A stretch of DNA of 18,671 nucleotides from Pseudomonadota bacterium (GCA_021807845.1 JAKBCM010000008.1:1-18671); one strand, 5' to 3'; counted from the stretch's first letter, positions 8,123-15,702 are shown. A program made the numbers and translations. Notes: generated from the letters alone by a model not told the origin.

Positions 8123-8671
8123 ATGCGTCAACTGTTTCGACTCATTCTTTCTGCCATGTTGCTAATTTTTTTAACCAATGCAAGTGCTAAAGATTTAAAA
8201 GAGATTGAGCAAGAATTCAGTGATTCAGTTATTACCACCAAAGTAACCGCTAAGATTACTAAAAATAAAAATTTAAACCCATTAAAAATCTCTGTTGCAA
8301 CAGAAGATGGGATTGTGAAATTAAGCGGATCAGTGAAAGACAATCAAGCTTTTTTTGATGTTTTAAGATTAACCATTGCCACAAAGGGCGTCAAATCAGT
8401 GAATACGGATCATTTATTGGTCAGACGAGTCAATACCATCTTTACAGATGCCTATATCACGGCCAAAGTCGAAACAGCCATTTTGAAAGCAAAAATTCTG
8501 GATGATGAATCTATTCCTTTGATTGGGATAAATGCGAAAACCATCAATGGCATTGTGACGTTATCAGGTGAAGTCAATCATAATGCATCGATTATCTCCA
8601 TAGTAAATCGTGTCAATCAAGTTAATGGTGTCAAGAAAATCATTTCCACCCTTCATGCGACCAACAGTTAG
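8123..8671 (+). CDS. Secreted protein with two BON domains, OsmY-like
   Basis: A 182-residue exported protein. Residues 1-22 are a signal peptide (hydrophobic LFRLILSAMLLIFL, cleavage near NASA). Two BON domains follow, at about 34-102 and 108-178. Each has the pattern of a helix with ITTKV/ITAKV, a strand, a DGIVKLSGSV or NGIVTLSGEV turn, a second helix, and a closing VKSVN or VKKI strand. BON proteins such as OsmY bind or chaperone envelope components and often respond to osmotic or envelope stress; the exact client here is unknown. ATG 8123 was chosen over the upstream in-frame ATG at 7910 because GGAGA lies five bases before it and the signal peptide begins there. The residues before it would destroy the export signal. 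Confidence 0.88.
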   Translation: MRQLFRLILSAMLLIFLTNASAKDLKEIEQEFSDSVITTKVTAKITKNKNLNPLKISVATEDGIVKLSGSVKDNQAFFDVLRLTIATKGVKSVNTDHLLVRRVNTIFTDAYITAKVETAILKAKILDDESIPLIGINAKTINGIVTLSGEVNHNASIISIVNRVNQVNGVKKIISTLHATNS

Positions 8672-8682
8672 GATGGGTTGAC

Positions 8683-8781
8683 ATGTGCAATCTTCGCCCT
8701 CTTGTGCCAGAATGTGTTCCAATAAAACAACCGGTAGGACCAAACACACTTGGTACAACAGAATACGATCGGATAACTTAA
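8683..8781 (+). CDS. Possible 32-residue small ORF
   Basis: A short open frame from ATG 8683 to TAA 8781, in the 119 bases between the BON-domain gene and the hotdog protein. The peptide begins MCNLRPLVPECV and ends TTEYDRIT; it has two Cys, five Pro and no hydrophobic segment. A GGATGGG stretch lies about five bases before the start. The ORF overlaps an imperfect inverted repeat (8702-8718 with 8743-8758), so the openness may be accidental. I do not recognise it; it is listed as a candidate because an operon of peptide-handling enzymes lies just downstream. Confidence 0.22.
   Translation: MCNLRPLVPECVPIKQPVGPNTLGTTEYDRIT
8702..8758. repeat. Imperfect inverted repeat upstream of the hotdog gene
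   Basis: TTGTGCCAGAATGTGTT (8702-8718) faces AACACACTTGGTACAA (8743-8758). The outer TTGT-CCA and inner TGTGTT blocks pair, with a small asymmetric bulge and a 24-base loop. No U-tract follows, so it is not an obvious terminator. It could be an operator or an mRNA structure; function unknown. Confidence 0.4.
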
Positions 8782-8790
8782 GGATGTTGC

Positions 8791-9294
8791 ATGAAAACCC
8801 TAAACCAATGCAGATTTTTTATGTGGTACTTTAGCCGGTTTAAAGTTCCTTTGATAGGCTACTTAAAACCCAAGCTTATGCAGATTGATGACACCGAAAT
8901 TGTAATCAAGGTTACATTAAATCGTCGCAGTAAGAATCACTTGAACTCCATGTATTTTGGCGCTTTATCCATCGGTGCTGATCTGGCAGGAGGATTACAT
9001 GGGTTTTATCATGCAAAACAAGCCAAGGTAAAGATGTCTTTGGCCTTTAAATCCTTTCAAGCAGAATTTTTACGTCGTCCTGAAACAGATGTCTATTTTG
9101 TTTGTAACCAAGGTGAAATAGTGAAAGAGATGGTGCAGAAATCCAAAATTTCTGGCGAGAGAATCAATCAACCAATTGAAGTCAATGCTTATATCAATTA
9201 CCCAAAAACGCCTGAAACAGTCGCTCGGTTTATATTGGAATTATCATTAAAGGTTCTCCCGCATTCAATTGACAAACCAACATTTGCGCTTTAA
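8791..9294 (+). CDS. Hotdog-fold thioesterase-like protein (DUF4442/PaaI-like)
   Basis: A 167-residue protein with the layout of single-domain hotdog-fold proteins. The characteristic segment RRSKNHLNSMYFGALSIGAD (45-64) followed by LAGGLHGF corresponds to the central helix and its conserved N-x-x-N/H start, and the rest is strand-rich (VKMSLAFKSFQAEFLRRPET and the closing IEVNAYINY). Relatives hydrolyse acyl-CoA or acyl-carrier thioesters or lack known activity (DUF4442). I cannot name the acyl substrate, and a clear catalytic Asp/Glu is not obvious. The start has AAGGA six bases upstream. The gene lies 55 bases before the peptidase gene of the amidoligase operon in the same direction, so it may be co-transcribed, but the link is looser than among the four following genes. 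Confidence 0.72.
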   Translation: MKTLNQCRFFMWYFSRFKVPLIGYLKPKLMQIDDTEIVIKVTLNRRSKNHLNSMYFGALSIGADLAGGLHGFYHAKQAKVKMSLAFKSFQAEFLRRPETDVYFVCNQGEIVKEMVQKSKISGERINQPIEVNAYINYPKTPETVARFILELSLKVLPHSIDKPTFAL

Positions 9295-9349
9295 CGTTAA
9301 TCATACCTTTTCATCAAATCCACATCATTATGGATATTGTTGGTTTCTC

Positions 9350-10072
9350 ATGATCAATTTAAGTATTCATTCACAGCCAGATGATGAAACCTGTGGGCCG
9401 ACTTGTTTACATGCCATCTATCAATATTATGGGTTGAACATCAGCTTAAATGAGGTCATTGCAACCATTGAGCGCTCGGCTTCTGGCGGCACGCTCGCAC
9501 CTTTATTAGGTAAACATGCCTTGGTACGTGGATTTAAAACCACTATCTTCATCAATGATTTAGCCATCTTTGATCCAAGCTGGTTTAGAGAAAAGCAAGG
9601 TTTGGCCAACAACGGAGAGCTCATGGCCAAGTTAGCGGCTCAAATGAAATACAAAAAAGAAGAAGGAATCATTCAGTCTAGTGTTGCCTATCAAGAGTAT
9701 TTACAATTAGGTGGCAAAGTTTGTTCTCGTATATTAAGCTCTCATTTATTAAAAGATTATTTTAAAAAAGACATTCCTATTTTAACAGGCTTAAGTGCAA
9801 CCTACTTATATGGTAGCGCACGTGAACATTTTTCCCCGGACGGAGTATCCGTCTATGATGATATTCGTGGCACACCTTGTGGCCATTTTGTTGTATTGTG
9901 TGGATACGATGATAAGAAAAAACATGTTGTTGTGGCTGATCCACATCGAGAAAATCCCTTGTCTCATGATAATTATTACAAGGTCAGCATTATTCGTTTA
10001 GTCAACGCCATCATGTTGGGAGTACTTACTTATGATGGCAATTTGTTAATAATCCAACCACAAAGGATGTGA
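9350..10072 (+). CDS. C39-like papain-fold cysteine peptidase
   Basis: A 240-residue protein related to the peptidase C39 superfamily, best known for removing leader peptides from bacteriocins, though stand-alone forms also exist. Residues fitting the active site are Gln9 (oxyanion), Cys15 in DDETCGPTCLHAI, His179 in CGHFVVLCGYDD and Asp197 in VVADPHRENP. No membrane segment is seen, so it should act in the cytoplasm unlike the exporter-fused C39 domains. ATG 9350 was chosen because the conserved domain begins at once; the frame is open back to a TTG at 9269, which would overlap the previous gene by 26 bases and add an unlike N-terminus. Shine-Dalgarno support at 9350 is weak. The stop is immediately followed by the ATG of the ATP-grasp ligase, so its activity is probably tied to that ligase operon. 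Confidence 0.82.
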   Translation: MINLSIHSQPDDETCGPTCLHAIYQYYGLNISLNEVIATIERSASGGTLAPLLGKHALVRGFKTTIFINDLAIFDPSWFREKQGLANNGELMAKLAAQMKYKKEEGIIQSSVAYQEYLQLGGKVCSRILSSHLLKDYFKKDIPILTGLSATYLYGSAREHFSPDGVSVYDDIRGTPCGHFVVLCGYDDKKKHVVVADPHRENPLSHDNYYKVSIIRLVNAIMLGVLTYDGNLLIIQPQRM

Positions 10073-11524
10073 ATGCAAACCATATTAGTCACTGATAATC
10101 CCAAAAGTTGGGAATTTTTAAGTCATTTGGCCCCGATAGTTACTGCCACTGACTATTTATCGGATGAAGCCTATCACCAAAATAAATCTTTACGGGTCAT
10201 CAACTTATGCGATTCATATAACTATCAAAAGATAGGGTATTATGTTTCTCTATTGGCTCATGCAAGAGATCACAAAGCGATTCCGTCAGTCTTAAGTATT
10301 CAAGATGTATTAAGTTCAAGTCTGTCGAAACATATTTCACAAGATATCGAAGAAGAAATCCAAAATAGCTTACATGATATCAAAGGAGACGAGTTCACTT
10401 TAAGTGTCTATTTCGGACAAAATATGGCCAAAAGACATATGGTTTTAGCAAAGAAACTGCACGGATTATTCCCTTTACCCTTGATACGCTTCACTCTGGA
10501 ACAAAAAAAACAATGGTGTATTAAAAAACTATCTTTATTATCTCCCAATGAAGTGCCTTTGCATCACGTTGACTTTATGCGCCAAGCCGCTGAAAGCTAT
10601 TTCTCTAAAAAACGCTTTCATCAATGGCGAAAAAAACAACGTTTCCATGATCTAGCCATTCTGGTCGACCCAACTGAACAGAATGCGCCCTCCAATAAAA
10701 AGGCACTAGAATTATTCATTAGCGCAGGAGAAGAGCTAGGCCTAAACGTTGATTTCATTGATAAAAATGATAGTCGCTCTATTGCTGAATATGATGCTCT
10801 ATTCATCAGAGCCACGACATCAGTCGATCATTACACTTACCGTTTCGCCAGACGCGCTTTACAAGAAAATCTTGTGGTGATAGATGATCCTCAATCCATC
10901 GTAAAATGTACCAACAAAGTATATTTAGCTGAGTTAATGCAGAGTCATCAAATACTGACTCCAGAAACATTATTTATCAGTAAATATGATAAAGAATTAC
11001 CCAACATTCAGTTTCCCTGCGTGCTTAAAAAACCAGATAGTGCTTTTTCCCAAGGAGTCGTCAAATTAGATTCTCTCCAAGAGTTGCAAAAATCATTGTC
11101 TCAGTTTTTTAAAACTTCGGATCTAATTCTCATTCAACCTTTCATTCCAACAGAATTCGACTGGCGTATCGGTGTATTAGACAACAAACCGCTTTATGCT
11201 TGTCGTTATTACATGGCCAAAGGACATTGGCAAATTTACAATTGGGATGCGAAACTTGATATAGAAGGCAAACATGAAACCCTACCCTTGTCTGAAGTAC
11301 CAGAACCCATCATCAAAACAGCGTTGAAAGCCACTCGCCTCATCGGTGATAGCCTATATGGAGTGGATATCAAAAGTCATGGTGACAAACATTATGTGAT
11401 TGAGGTCAATGATAACCCTAATATTGATTATGGCACGGAAGACAAAGTGCTAGGCGAAGCATTATATCAACAAATCATGTCTGTCTTTTTGCAACGGATC
11501 AGAAGGAAGCATGGATATGTCTAG
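10073..11524 (+). CDS. RimK-like ATP-grasp ligase with RLAN-type N-terminal domain
   Basis: A 483-residue predicted carboxylate-amine ligase. ATP-grasp enzymes activate a carboxylate as acyl phosphate and couple it to an amine, making peptide-like bonds; RimK itself adds glutamates to ribosomal protein S6. Residues about 30-180 form an N-terminal alpha/beta region including SYNYQKIGYYVSLLAHARDH (48-67), matching the domain fused to RimK-like ligases (RLAN). The ATP-grasp domain spans about 200-480: Lys319/Lys320 in CVLKKPDSAFSQGV for ATP binding, EFDWRIGVLD (361-370), GVDI (430-433) and EVNDNPN (444-450) with the metal-binding Glu/Asn residues. It starts directly at the peptidase stop (GGATGTGAATG, with AAGGA upstream) and overlaps the next gene by 14 bases. 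Its substrates are unknown. Confidence 0.88.
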   Translation: MQTILVTDNPKSWEFLSHLAPIVTATDYLSDEAYHQNKSLRVINLCDSYNYQKIGYYVSLLAHARDHKAIPSVLSIQDVLSSSLSKHISQDIEEEIQNSLHDIKGDEFTLSVYFGQNMAKRHMVLAKKLHGLFPLPLIRFTLEQKKQWCIKKLSLLSPNEVPLHHVDFMRQAAESYFSKKRFHQWRKKQRFHDLAILVDPTEQNAPSNKKALELFISAGEELGLNVDFIDKNDSRSIAEYDALFIRATTSVDHYTYRFARRALQENLVVIDDPQSIVKCTNKVYLAELMQSHQILTPETLFISKYDKELPNIQFPCVLKKPDSAFSQGVVKLDSLQELQKSLSQFFKTSDLILIQPFIPTEFDWRIGVLDNKPLYACRYYMAKGHWQIYNWDAKLDIEGKHETLPLSEVPEPIIKTALKATRLIGDSLYGVDIKSHGDKHYVIEVNDNPNIDYGTEDKVLGEALYQQIMSVFLQRIRRKHGYV

Positions 11525-12746
11525 CTATCCTATTTTTTCCGTCTTAGGCATTGAAATTGAGTACATGTTGGTTGATAAAGATACCCTAACCGTACAACCG
11601 AAAAGTGATGTCATTCTCAATAAACTAGCCGGCTCTCAAGTCAACGAAGTAGCACTTGGCGAGATTGCGGTGAGTAACGAGCTCGTGATGCATGTGATTG
11701 AGTTAAAAAACAATGGCCCCAAAGCACCACAACACCCCATTGCCGACGAATTTCAACAAGTCATCCAGCGTTTACAGCCCATTTTAGCAGAACATCATAT
11801 GTCCTTGCTGCCTACGGGTGCCCATCCATGGATGGATCCTTTTTTAGAAACCAAACGTTGGCCCCACGGCAATCGTGATATTTATCAGCAATTTGATGCC
11901 ATTTTCAATTGTAAAGGACATGGTTGGGCCAATTTACAAAGCATGCATGTCAATTTACCCTTTGCCAATGATGAGGAGTTTTGCCAGCTCCATAATACCA
12001 TTCGCCTCTTGTTGCCTCTATTACCTGCATTAGCCGCAAGTACACCCTTTCTAGACGGAGCCAAAACGGGTCTTCTAGACTCGCGGCTAGATTTTTATGG
12101 TAAAAATCAACAACGGATCCCATCTATCAGTGGCGATATCATTCCAGAATACATCGATTCAGAACAACAGTACGTAGACCTTATTTTAAAACCCATGTAT
12201 CAAGAGATCAGTGCACATGACCCCCAAGGGATCTTACAATACGAATGGCTCAACTCTCGTGCTGCTATTGCAAAATTTCAATCGAAGGCGATTGAAATTC
12301 GCATTCTCGACTCACAAGAATGTGTCAATGCCGATATTGCCATTGCCAAAGCCATTCATGCGATTTTGAAGCATTGGTATGAGAGTGGAATACAGCTTCA
12401 TCGCGAAAAAATATATGCTACAAAACAGCTCAAAACCATCTACCAACAAGCCATCAAAGATGGTTTAGCGGTGCTCATTGATGATGCTTTGTTGATGGCG
12501 CAATGGCAATTGCCCTATAAGGGCTCCATGACCTTGCGCGAGGTATGGTCACAGCTCATTGAAAAAGTGAGCTCTGAGTTGGACTGGGTGAGTCAACAAG
12601 CATTGGAACATATTTTGCAACATGGGAATCTAAGTGAGCGTATTTTGCGAGCAAGCTATGGCGATTTTAGCAAAGAACGGCTAATCTATATTTATCGATC
12701 ACTAGAAAATTGCTTGGTTAAAAACCAACAGTTTGAATCCAAATGA
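11511..12746 (+). CDS. GCS2-family carboxylate-amine ligase
   Basis: A 411-residue ligase of the glutamate-cysteine ligase 2 (GCS2/YbdK-like) family in the glutamine synthetase superfold. Conserved elements: GIEIEYML (13-20) with metal-binding Glu residues, SNELVMHVIELKNNGP (55-70), TGAHPWMDP (102-110), HVNLP (146-150) and SRAAIAKFQSKAIEIRILD (249-267). Family members form a gamma-glutamyl-type amide with weak or unknown substrate choice, so the name glutathione biosynthesis should not be assumed. Two starts fit: ATG 11511 (AAGGA only three bases upstream) or ATG 11517 (nine bases), differing by two residues. The gene overlaps the ATP-grasp ligase by 14 bases and shares an ATGA overlap with the next. 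Two different amide ligases in one operon suggest successive additions to one product. Confidence 0.88.
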   Translation: MDMSSYPIFSVLGIEIEYMLVDKDTLTVQPKSDVILNKLAGSQVNEVALGEIAVSNELVMHVIELKNNGPKAPQHPIADEFQQVIQRLQPILAEHHMSLLPTGAHPWMDPFLETKRWPHGNRDIYQQFDAIFNCKGHGWANLQSMHVNLPFANDEEFCQLHNTIRLLLPLLPALAASTPFLDGAKTGLLDSRLDFYGKNQQRIPSISGDIIPEYIDSEQQYVDLILKPMYQEISAHDPQGILQYEWLNSRAAIAKFQSKAIEIRILDSQECVNADIAIAKAIHAILKHWYESGIQLHREKIYATKQLKTIYQQAIKDGLAVLIDDALLMAQWQLPYKGSMTLREVWSQLIEKVSSELDWVSQQALEHILQHGNLSERILRASYGDFSKERLIYIYRSLENCLVKNQQFESK

Positions 12747-13444
12747 AACCGACTATTTTATTCATCACTTGCGAACATGCAGTGAATACAGTGCCCAAAG
12801 AATTTTTGCACCTATTCAAAGGACATGAATCCTTGTTAGAAACACATCGAGGCATCGATTTTGGGGCTTTGGAAATTGCTCAACATTTAAGTCAAGCTTT
12901 AAAAACCGAGCTGGTCACGGCCACCATTTCCCGCTTAGTTATTGATTGTAACCGCAGCTTAAATCATCCGCATTGTTTTTCTGAATTGACCAAACCACTC
13001 TCTCATGCTGAAAAACAGAAATTAATTGATGATTACTATGCCCCTTATCGAAAACAAGCTGAAAGCATGATCCAAAGATACATTGACCAAAACTATCAAG
13101 TATTTCATCTCTCATCTCACAGCTTCACACCAGTCTTCAAAGGCGTGACAAGGAATGCCAGCATAGGTTTATTATACGATCCCACCCGACATGGCGAAAA
13201 AGAAGTAGCCCGTGAATGGCGTGGTTTGTTGACTCGGCATACCAACTATCGAGTGCGCCTCAATTACCCTTATCGAGGCAGCAGCAATGGCTTTACGACT
13301 GAACTAAGAAGAAAACACAAAGAAAACGAATATGTAGGAATAGAATTAGAAATCAATCAAACTTTGACCAAAGATAGAAAAGCTCTTGATCAACTCATTC
13401 CAGCACTAACAGAGAGTGTGGCCGATTTACTTCAATTGTTGTAG
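12743..13444 (+). CDS. N-formylglutamate amidohydrolase-family protein
   Basis: A 233-residue member of the N-formylglutamate amidohydrolase (FGase) family, zinc-type enzymes that release formate or another acyl group from an N-acyl glutamate, or cleave related amides. Seen motifs: CEHAVNTVP (10-18) with Glu11/His12, HRGIDFGA (35-42), SRLVIDCNRS (63-72) with Arg64 and Asp68, HLSSHSF (122-128) and GIELEINQ (199-206) with Glu201, Glu203 and Asn205. Classic HutG acts in histidine breakdown, but no hut genes are present. Here it ends an operon of two ligases and a peptidase, so it probably trims an N-acyl or glutamyl group from the operon's product. It shares a four-base ATGA overlap with the GCS2 gene, and a terminator-like hairpin follows the stop. 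Confidence 0.87.
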   Translation: MKPTILFITCEHAVNTVPKEFLHLFKGHESLLETHRGIDFGALEIAQHLSQALKTELVTATISRLVIDCNRSLNHPHCFSELTKPLSHAEKQKLIDDYYAPYRKQAESMIQRYIDQNYQVFHLSSHSFTPVFKGVTRNASIGLLYDPTRHGEKEVAREWRGLLTRHTNYRVRLNYPYRGSSNGFTTELRRKHKENEYVGIELEINQTLTKDRKALDQLIPALTESVADLLQLL

Positions 13445-13449
13445 AACAA

Positions 13450-13501
13450 CCTAGAAAAAGTAGTAGGCATCCTTGCTACAAGGTCAACTACTTTTTCTAG
13501 G
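13450..13501. terminator. Bidirectional terminator hairpin between FGase-family gene and fur
   Basis: CCTAGAAAAAGTAGT (13450-13464) and ACTACTTTTTCTAGG (13487-13501) are perfect 15-base inverted arms, with an inner small hairpin CCTTG-CTA-CAAGG (13471-13483). The T run is in the second arm on both strands, as in shared terminators between converging genes. The right arm is also the last five sense codons of fur (PRKSS), so it overlaps coding sequence. Confidence 0.62.
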
Positions 13502-13912
13502 ATCATAACACTTGTGACAAAACCCATAGATATTCAAAGCATGATCTGTCATCTTAAACCCAGCTTGTTCAGCAATGATCTTTTGCCGCATCTCAATGAC
13601 TTCATCAAAAAACTCATCAACAAGACCGCATTTTATACAGACCAAATGATCATGATGTTCTCCCTGGCTCAGCTCAAATACGGAGAACCCTCCCTCAAAA
13701 TTATGCCGCTTTACTAAGCCTGCAGCCTCAAATTGAGTAAGCACTCGATATACAGTAGCCAGACCAACATCTTCCCCCATCTCAATCAATGTCTTATAAA
13801 TATCTTCAGCACTCATATGATGAGCAATAGATTGCTCAAGGATTTGTAACACCTTCAGCCGAGGAGTGGTTATTTTTAACCCAGCTTTCTTTAATTGTTG
13901 ATTTTCTTCCAT
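13484..13912 (-). CDS. fur: Ferric uptake regulator
   Basis: Iron-responsive repressor of 142 residues, the usual length. Residues 1-80 form the winged-helix DNA-binding domain with the family's TTPRLKVLQIL (15-25) and VGLATVYRVLTQFEAAGLV (49-67) recognition region. The metal-binding and dimerisation half contains HHDHLVCIKCG (86-96) with Cys92/Cys95 and a second CxxC pair at Cys132/Cys135 near the C-terminus. In other bacteria Fe-bound Fur represses iron uptake genes. It is divergent from bamE across 75 bases, an arrangement common in gammaproteobacteria. An AAAGGA ribosome-binding site lies just before the start. I see no convincing Fur box in the spacer, so autoregulation is not supported here. 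The last codons lie inside the shared terminator hairpin. Confidence 0.96.
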   Translation of the reverse strand: MEENQQLKKAGLKITTPRLKVLQILEQSIAHHMSAEDIYKTLIEMGEDVGLATVYRVLTQFEAAGLVKRHNFEGGFSVFELSQGEHHDHLVCIKCGLVDEFFDEVIEMRQKIIAEQAGFKMTDHALNIYGFCHKCYDPRKSS

Positions 13913-13931
13913 ATCCTTTCCTTTCTCTTCC

Positions 13932-13960
13932 TTACCATTTCATCAATTGCATGGTATCAT
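13932..13960 (+). promoter_or_regulatory. Candidate sigma-70 promoter of bamE
   Basis: TTACCA (13932-13937) and TATCAT (13955-13960) are separated by 17 bases, placing transcription start about 20 bases before the bamE ATG. The -10 is a good match, the -35 a weak one. Confidence 0.4.
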
Positions 13961-13987
13961 GGCCGAATTTTTCACCATAGGTTAAAC

Positions 13988-14305
13988 ATGAAAATGAGCG
14001 CAAAATATACTCTCATGGGTCTTTTCTTAATGTTATCCCTCACTCATTGCGCTACCTATGACTTTGCAAGGCGGCCCGTACAACAAGGCAACTTGCTGCC
14101 TCAATCATTAATTGAGCGCTTAAAAATTGGCATGAGTAAGGAAGACTCCGCTATCCTGATGGGCACTAGTTTACTTAGCCCTACTTTCAATGACAATCGT
14201 TGGGATTATGCTTATACCTGGCGTCGAGGGAATGGGCCACTTGAGATCCACCATTTAACTTTGTTTTTCCAGCATGGCGTGATTGCCCGCATTGAGCGCA
14301 ACTGA
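13988..14305 (+). CDS. bamE: Outer membrane protein assembly factor BamE (OmlA)
   Basis: Small outer-membrane lipoprotein (105 residues) of the BAM complex that inserts beta-barrel proteins. The frame is open back to 13895, but the signal peptide starts at ATG 13988, so that start is chosen; a second ATG is at 13994. The signal ends LSLTHCATYDF with Cys20 as the probable lipidated residue. Family features follow: the RPVQQGNLL segment, IERLKIGMSKEDSAILMGTS (residues 44-63), and the WDYAYTWRRG and LTLFFQHGVIARIE strands. The residue before the Cys is His, whereas Gly, Ala or Ser is usual, so lipidation may be weaker or the exact site different. It ends only 17 bases from the converging rnfH stop. 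Confidence 0.9.
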   Translation: MKMSAKYTLMGLFLMLSLTHCATYDFARRPVQQGNLLPQSLIERLKIGMSKEDSAILMGTSLLSPTFNDNRWDYAYTWRRGNGPLEIHHLTLFFQHGVIARIERN

Positions 14306-14322
14306 GCAGCTTTATTAGGAGG

Positions 14323-14601
14323 TTATTTTGAACCCCGCTGATGCGCTCTTTGTCTTCTTTTTTCCTTTGGGCAGACCGTCAGGAATCGGTAGATTTCAAT
14401 CCGATCCCCTGTTTTAACGACTTTAGAACGTTCTACTTTCTTAGCAAATATCCCAACAGGCAAATCCTTGATTTCTGGATGACTATCTAACCAACCAGAT
14501 TGCTCTATCGCATCAGCGACCGTTGAACCCATGGCAAGCGTTAATCGAAGATGGAGAATCTCTTTAGAAAGAGGAGAATAGACCAACTCCACCTTAACCA
14601 T
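14323..14601 (-). CDS. rnfH: RnfH family ubiquitin-fold protein
   Basis: A 92-residue beta-grasp protein of the RnfH (UPF0125) family. The start was set at the ATG at 14601, giving VKVELVYSP at the N-terminus and matching E. coli RnfH; a further in-frame ATG ten codons upstream would fall within ratA. Conserved features are TVADAIEQSG (about 28-37), VGIFAKKVERSKVVKTGDRI and EIYRFLTVCPKEKRRQRA near the end. It overlaps ratA by eight bases in another frame. In E. coli rnfH and ratA are also adjacent; the biochemical role of RnfH is not well defined. Confidence 0.92.
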   Translation of the reverse strand: MVKVELVYSPLSKEILHLRLTLAMGSTVADAIEQSGWLDSHPEIKDLPVGIFAKKVERSKVVKTGDRIEIYRFLTVCPKEKRRQRAHQRGSK

Positions 14602-15022
14602 AGAGGAGCTCTGCTCGGTCACAAAAAGCATCTACCATTTTATCAGCGACTTGCTCAAAAATAGGTGCCATAAGCATAGACATCACCGCTCCTGCAAAAT
14701 CAAACTCCAAATCAAAAGAGATCATGCAACCCGTCGGAGTATCATCAAAGCGCCAAAATCCCTCTAGTCGACTAAATGGTCCATCTACCAAACGAATCTC
14801 AATCATTTTATTCATTTGCAAACGATTGCGTGTGGTAAATGACTTATGCATCCCTGCTGCTGAAATAGAGAGCGTAGCTTGAACCTCATCTTGATCACGA
14901 TGATGAACCACACTTTCTTTAAAATAGGGCAAAAACTCGCCATATCGCTCAATGTCATTTACTAAATTATACATTTGCTCACAAGAATATGAGACTACCC
15001 GTGATTTTTTTACGATGGTCAT
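14594..15022 (-). CDS. ratA: RatA-like ribosome association / START-domain protein
   Basis: A 142-residue SRPBCC (START-like, polyketide cyclase/coenzyme Q-binding) protein. In E. coli the homologue RatA (YfjG) was described as inhibiting 70S ribosome association, while close relatives resemble the ubiquinone-binding Coq10. Seen: SCEQMYNLVNDIERYGEFLP (11-30), a family hallmark, then strands and the C-terminal helix APIFEQVADKMVDAFCDRAE. ATG 15022 was chosen over the longer frame starting at 15076 because it forms an ATGA overlap with the esterase stop and the family begins with this length. It overlaps rnfH at the other end. The two possible biochemical roles cannot be distinguished from sequence alone. 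Confidence 0.9.
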   Translation of the reverse strand: MTIVKKSRVVSYSCEQMYNLVNDIERYGEFLPYFKESVVHHRDQDEVQATLSISAAGMHKSFTTRNRLQMNKMIEIRLVDGPFSRLEGFWRFDDTPTGCMISFDLEFDFAGAVMSMLMAPIFEQVADKMVDAFCDRAELLYG

Positions 15023-15702
15023 TGTTTTACAGCTCCATCCTGATGGTTGTTTAAAGAAACCTGTGTCGTCAACCAATTCGTCAAGTCTCTCACTTCTTCA
15101 GCACAAATGTTATGCTCCATCGGATATTCATGATAGGCAATGTTATGAAAGCCCAAACGCTCAATGTGTTCTGCACTTTGCTTCGTCCAAAGAGGAAGTA
15201 CAAGCTCGTCATACATGCCTGCAGCCATAAAGATAGGGGTGTTCGTAGGCAGATGGATCTGACAAGAAGCCGCTAAGGGGAGATATGAGGATAAAGCAAC
15301 TATCCCTCCTAACGGCAAGGAGGAGCCTAACCCAGTATATAATGCCATAGCTCCCCCCTGCGAAAACCCTGCTAAGAAAATGTGTTGAGGGAGAAACCCT
15401 TCTGAAAGCGCTTTATCTATCACTTGAAGAATCATCGCTTCTGATTGCTTAATGCCCGCACTATCTTCTCTATCTGTCAACGTAGTTCCAGTAATGTCAT
15501 ACCACGCACGCATTGGCATATGATTGTTTAAAGTGACTGGACGCACTGGAGCATCCATAAAGACATGCCGAAGAGGTACACGCATGGGTAATTCATGAGC
15601 GAGACCTTCCATATCTTTCCCATTTGCTCCCAAACCATGCAACCAAATGACACACGCCTTGGCTCCACCTGATGGCTCTTTCACATAAGTGTTCAACAAC
15701 AT
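15019..15702 (-). CDS. Carboxylesterase, phospholipase/thioesterase family
   Basis: An alpha/beta hydrolase of 227 residues close to bacterial carboxylesterase II and acyl-protein thioesterase-like enzymes, which are about 215-235 long. The catalytic triad is Ser114 in GFSQGG, Asp165 in GMYDELV and His197 in MEHNI, and the oxyanion motif is WLHGLGANGKD (20-30). The start ATG 15702 gives the family length and the family's MLLNTYVKEP-type N-terminus, with GGAG shortly before it. The frame also extends to a GTG at 15774 that shares a GTGA overlap with the kinase-like gene, which would add 24 residues of hydrophobic extension unlike the family. Either way it is probably cotranscribed with the kinase-like gene before it, and it overlaps ratA by an ATGA. 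No signal peptide is present in the chosen form, so it should be cytosolic. Confidence 0.88.
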   Translation of the reverse strand: MLLNTYVKEPSGGAKACVIWLHGLGANGKDMEGLAHELPMRVPLRHVFMDAPVRPVTLNNHMPMRAWYDITGTTLTDREDSAGIKQSEAMILQVIDKALSEGFLPQHIFLAGFSQGGAMALYTGLGSSLPLGGIVALSSYLPLAASCQIHLPTNTPIFMAAGMYDELVLPLWTKQSAEHIERLGFHNIAYHEYPMEHNICAEEVRDLTNWLTTQVSLNNHQDGAVKQ

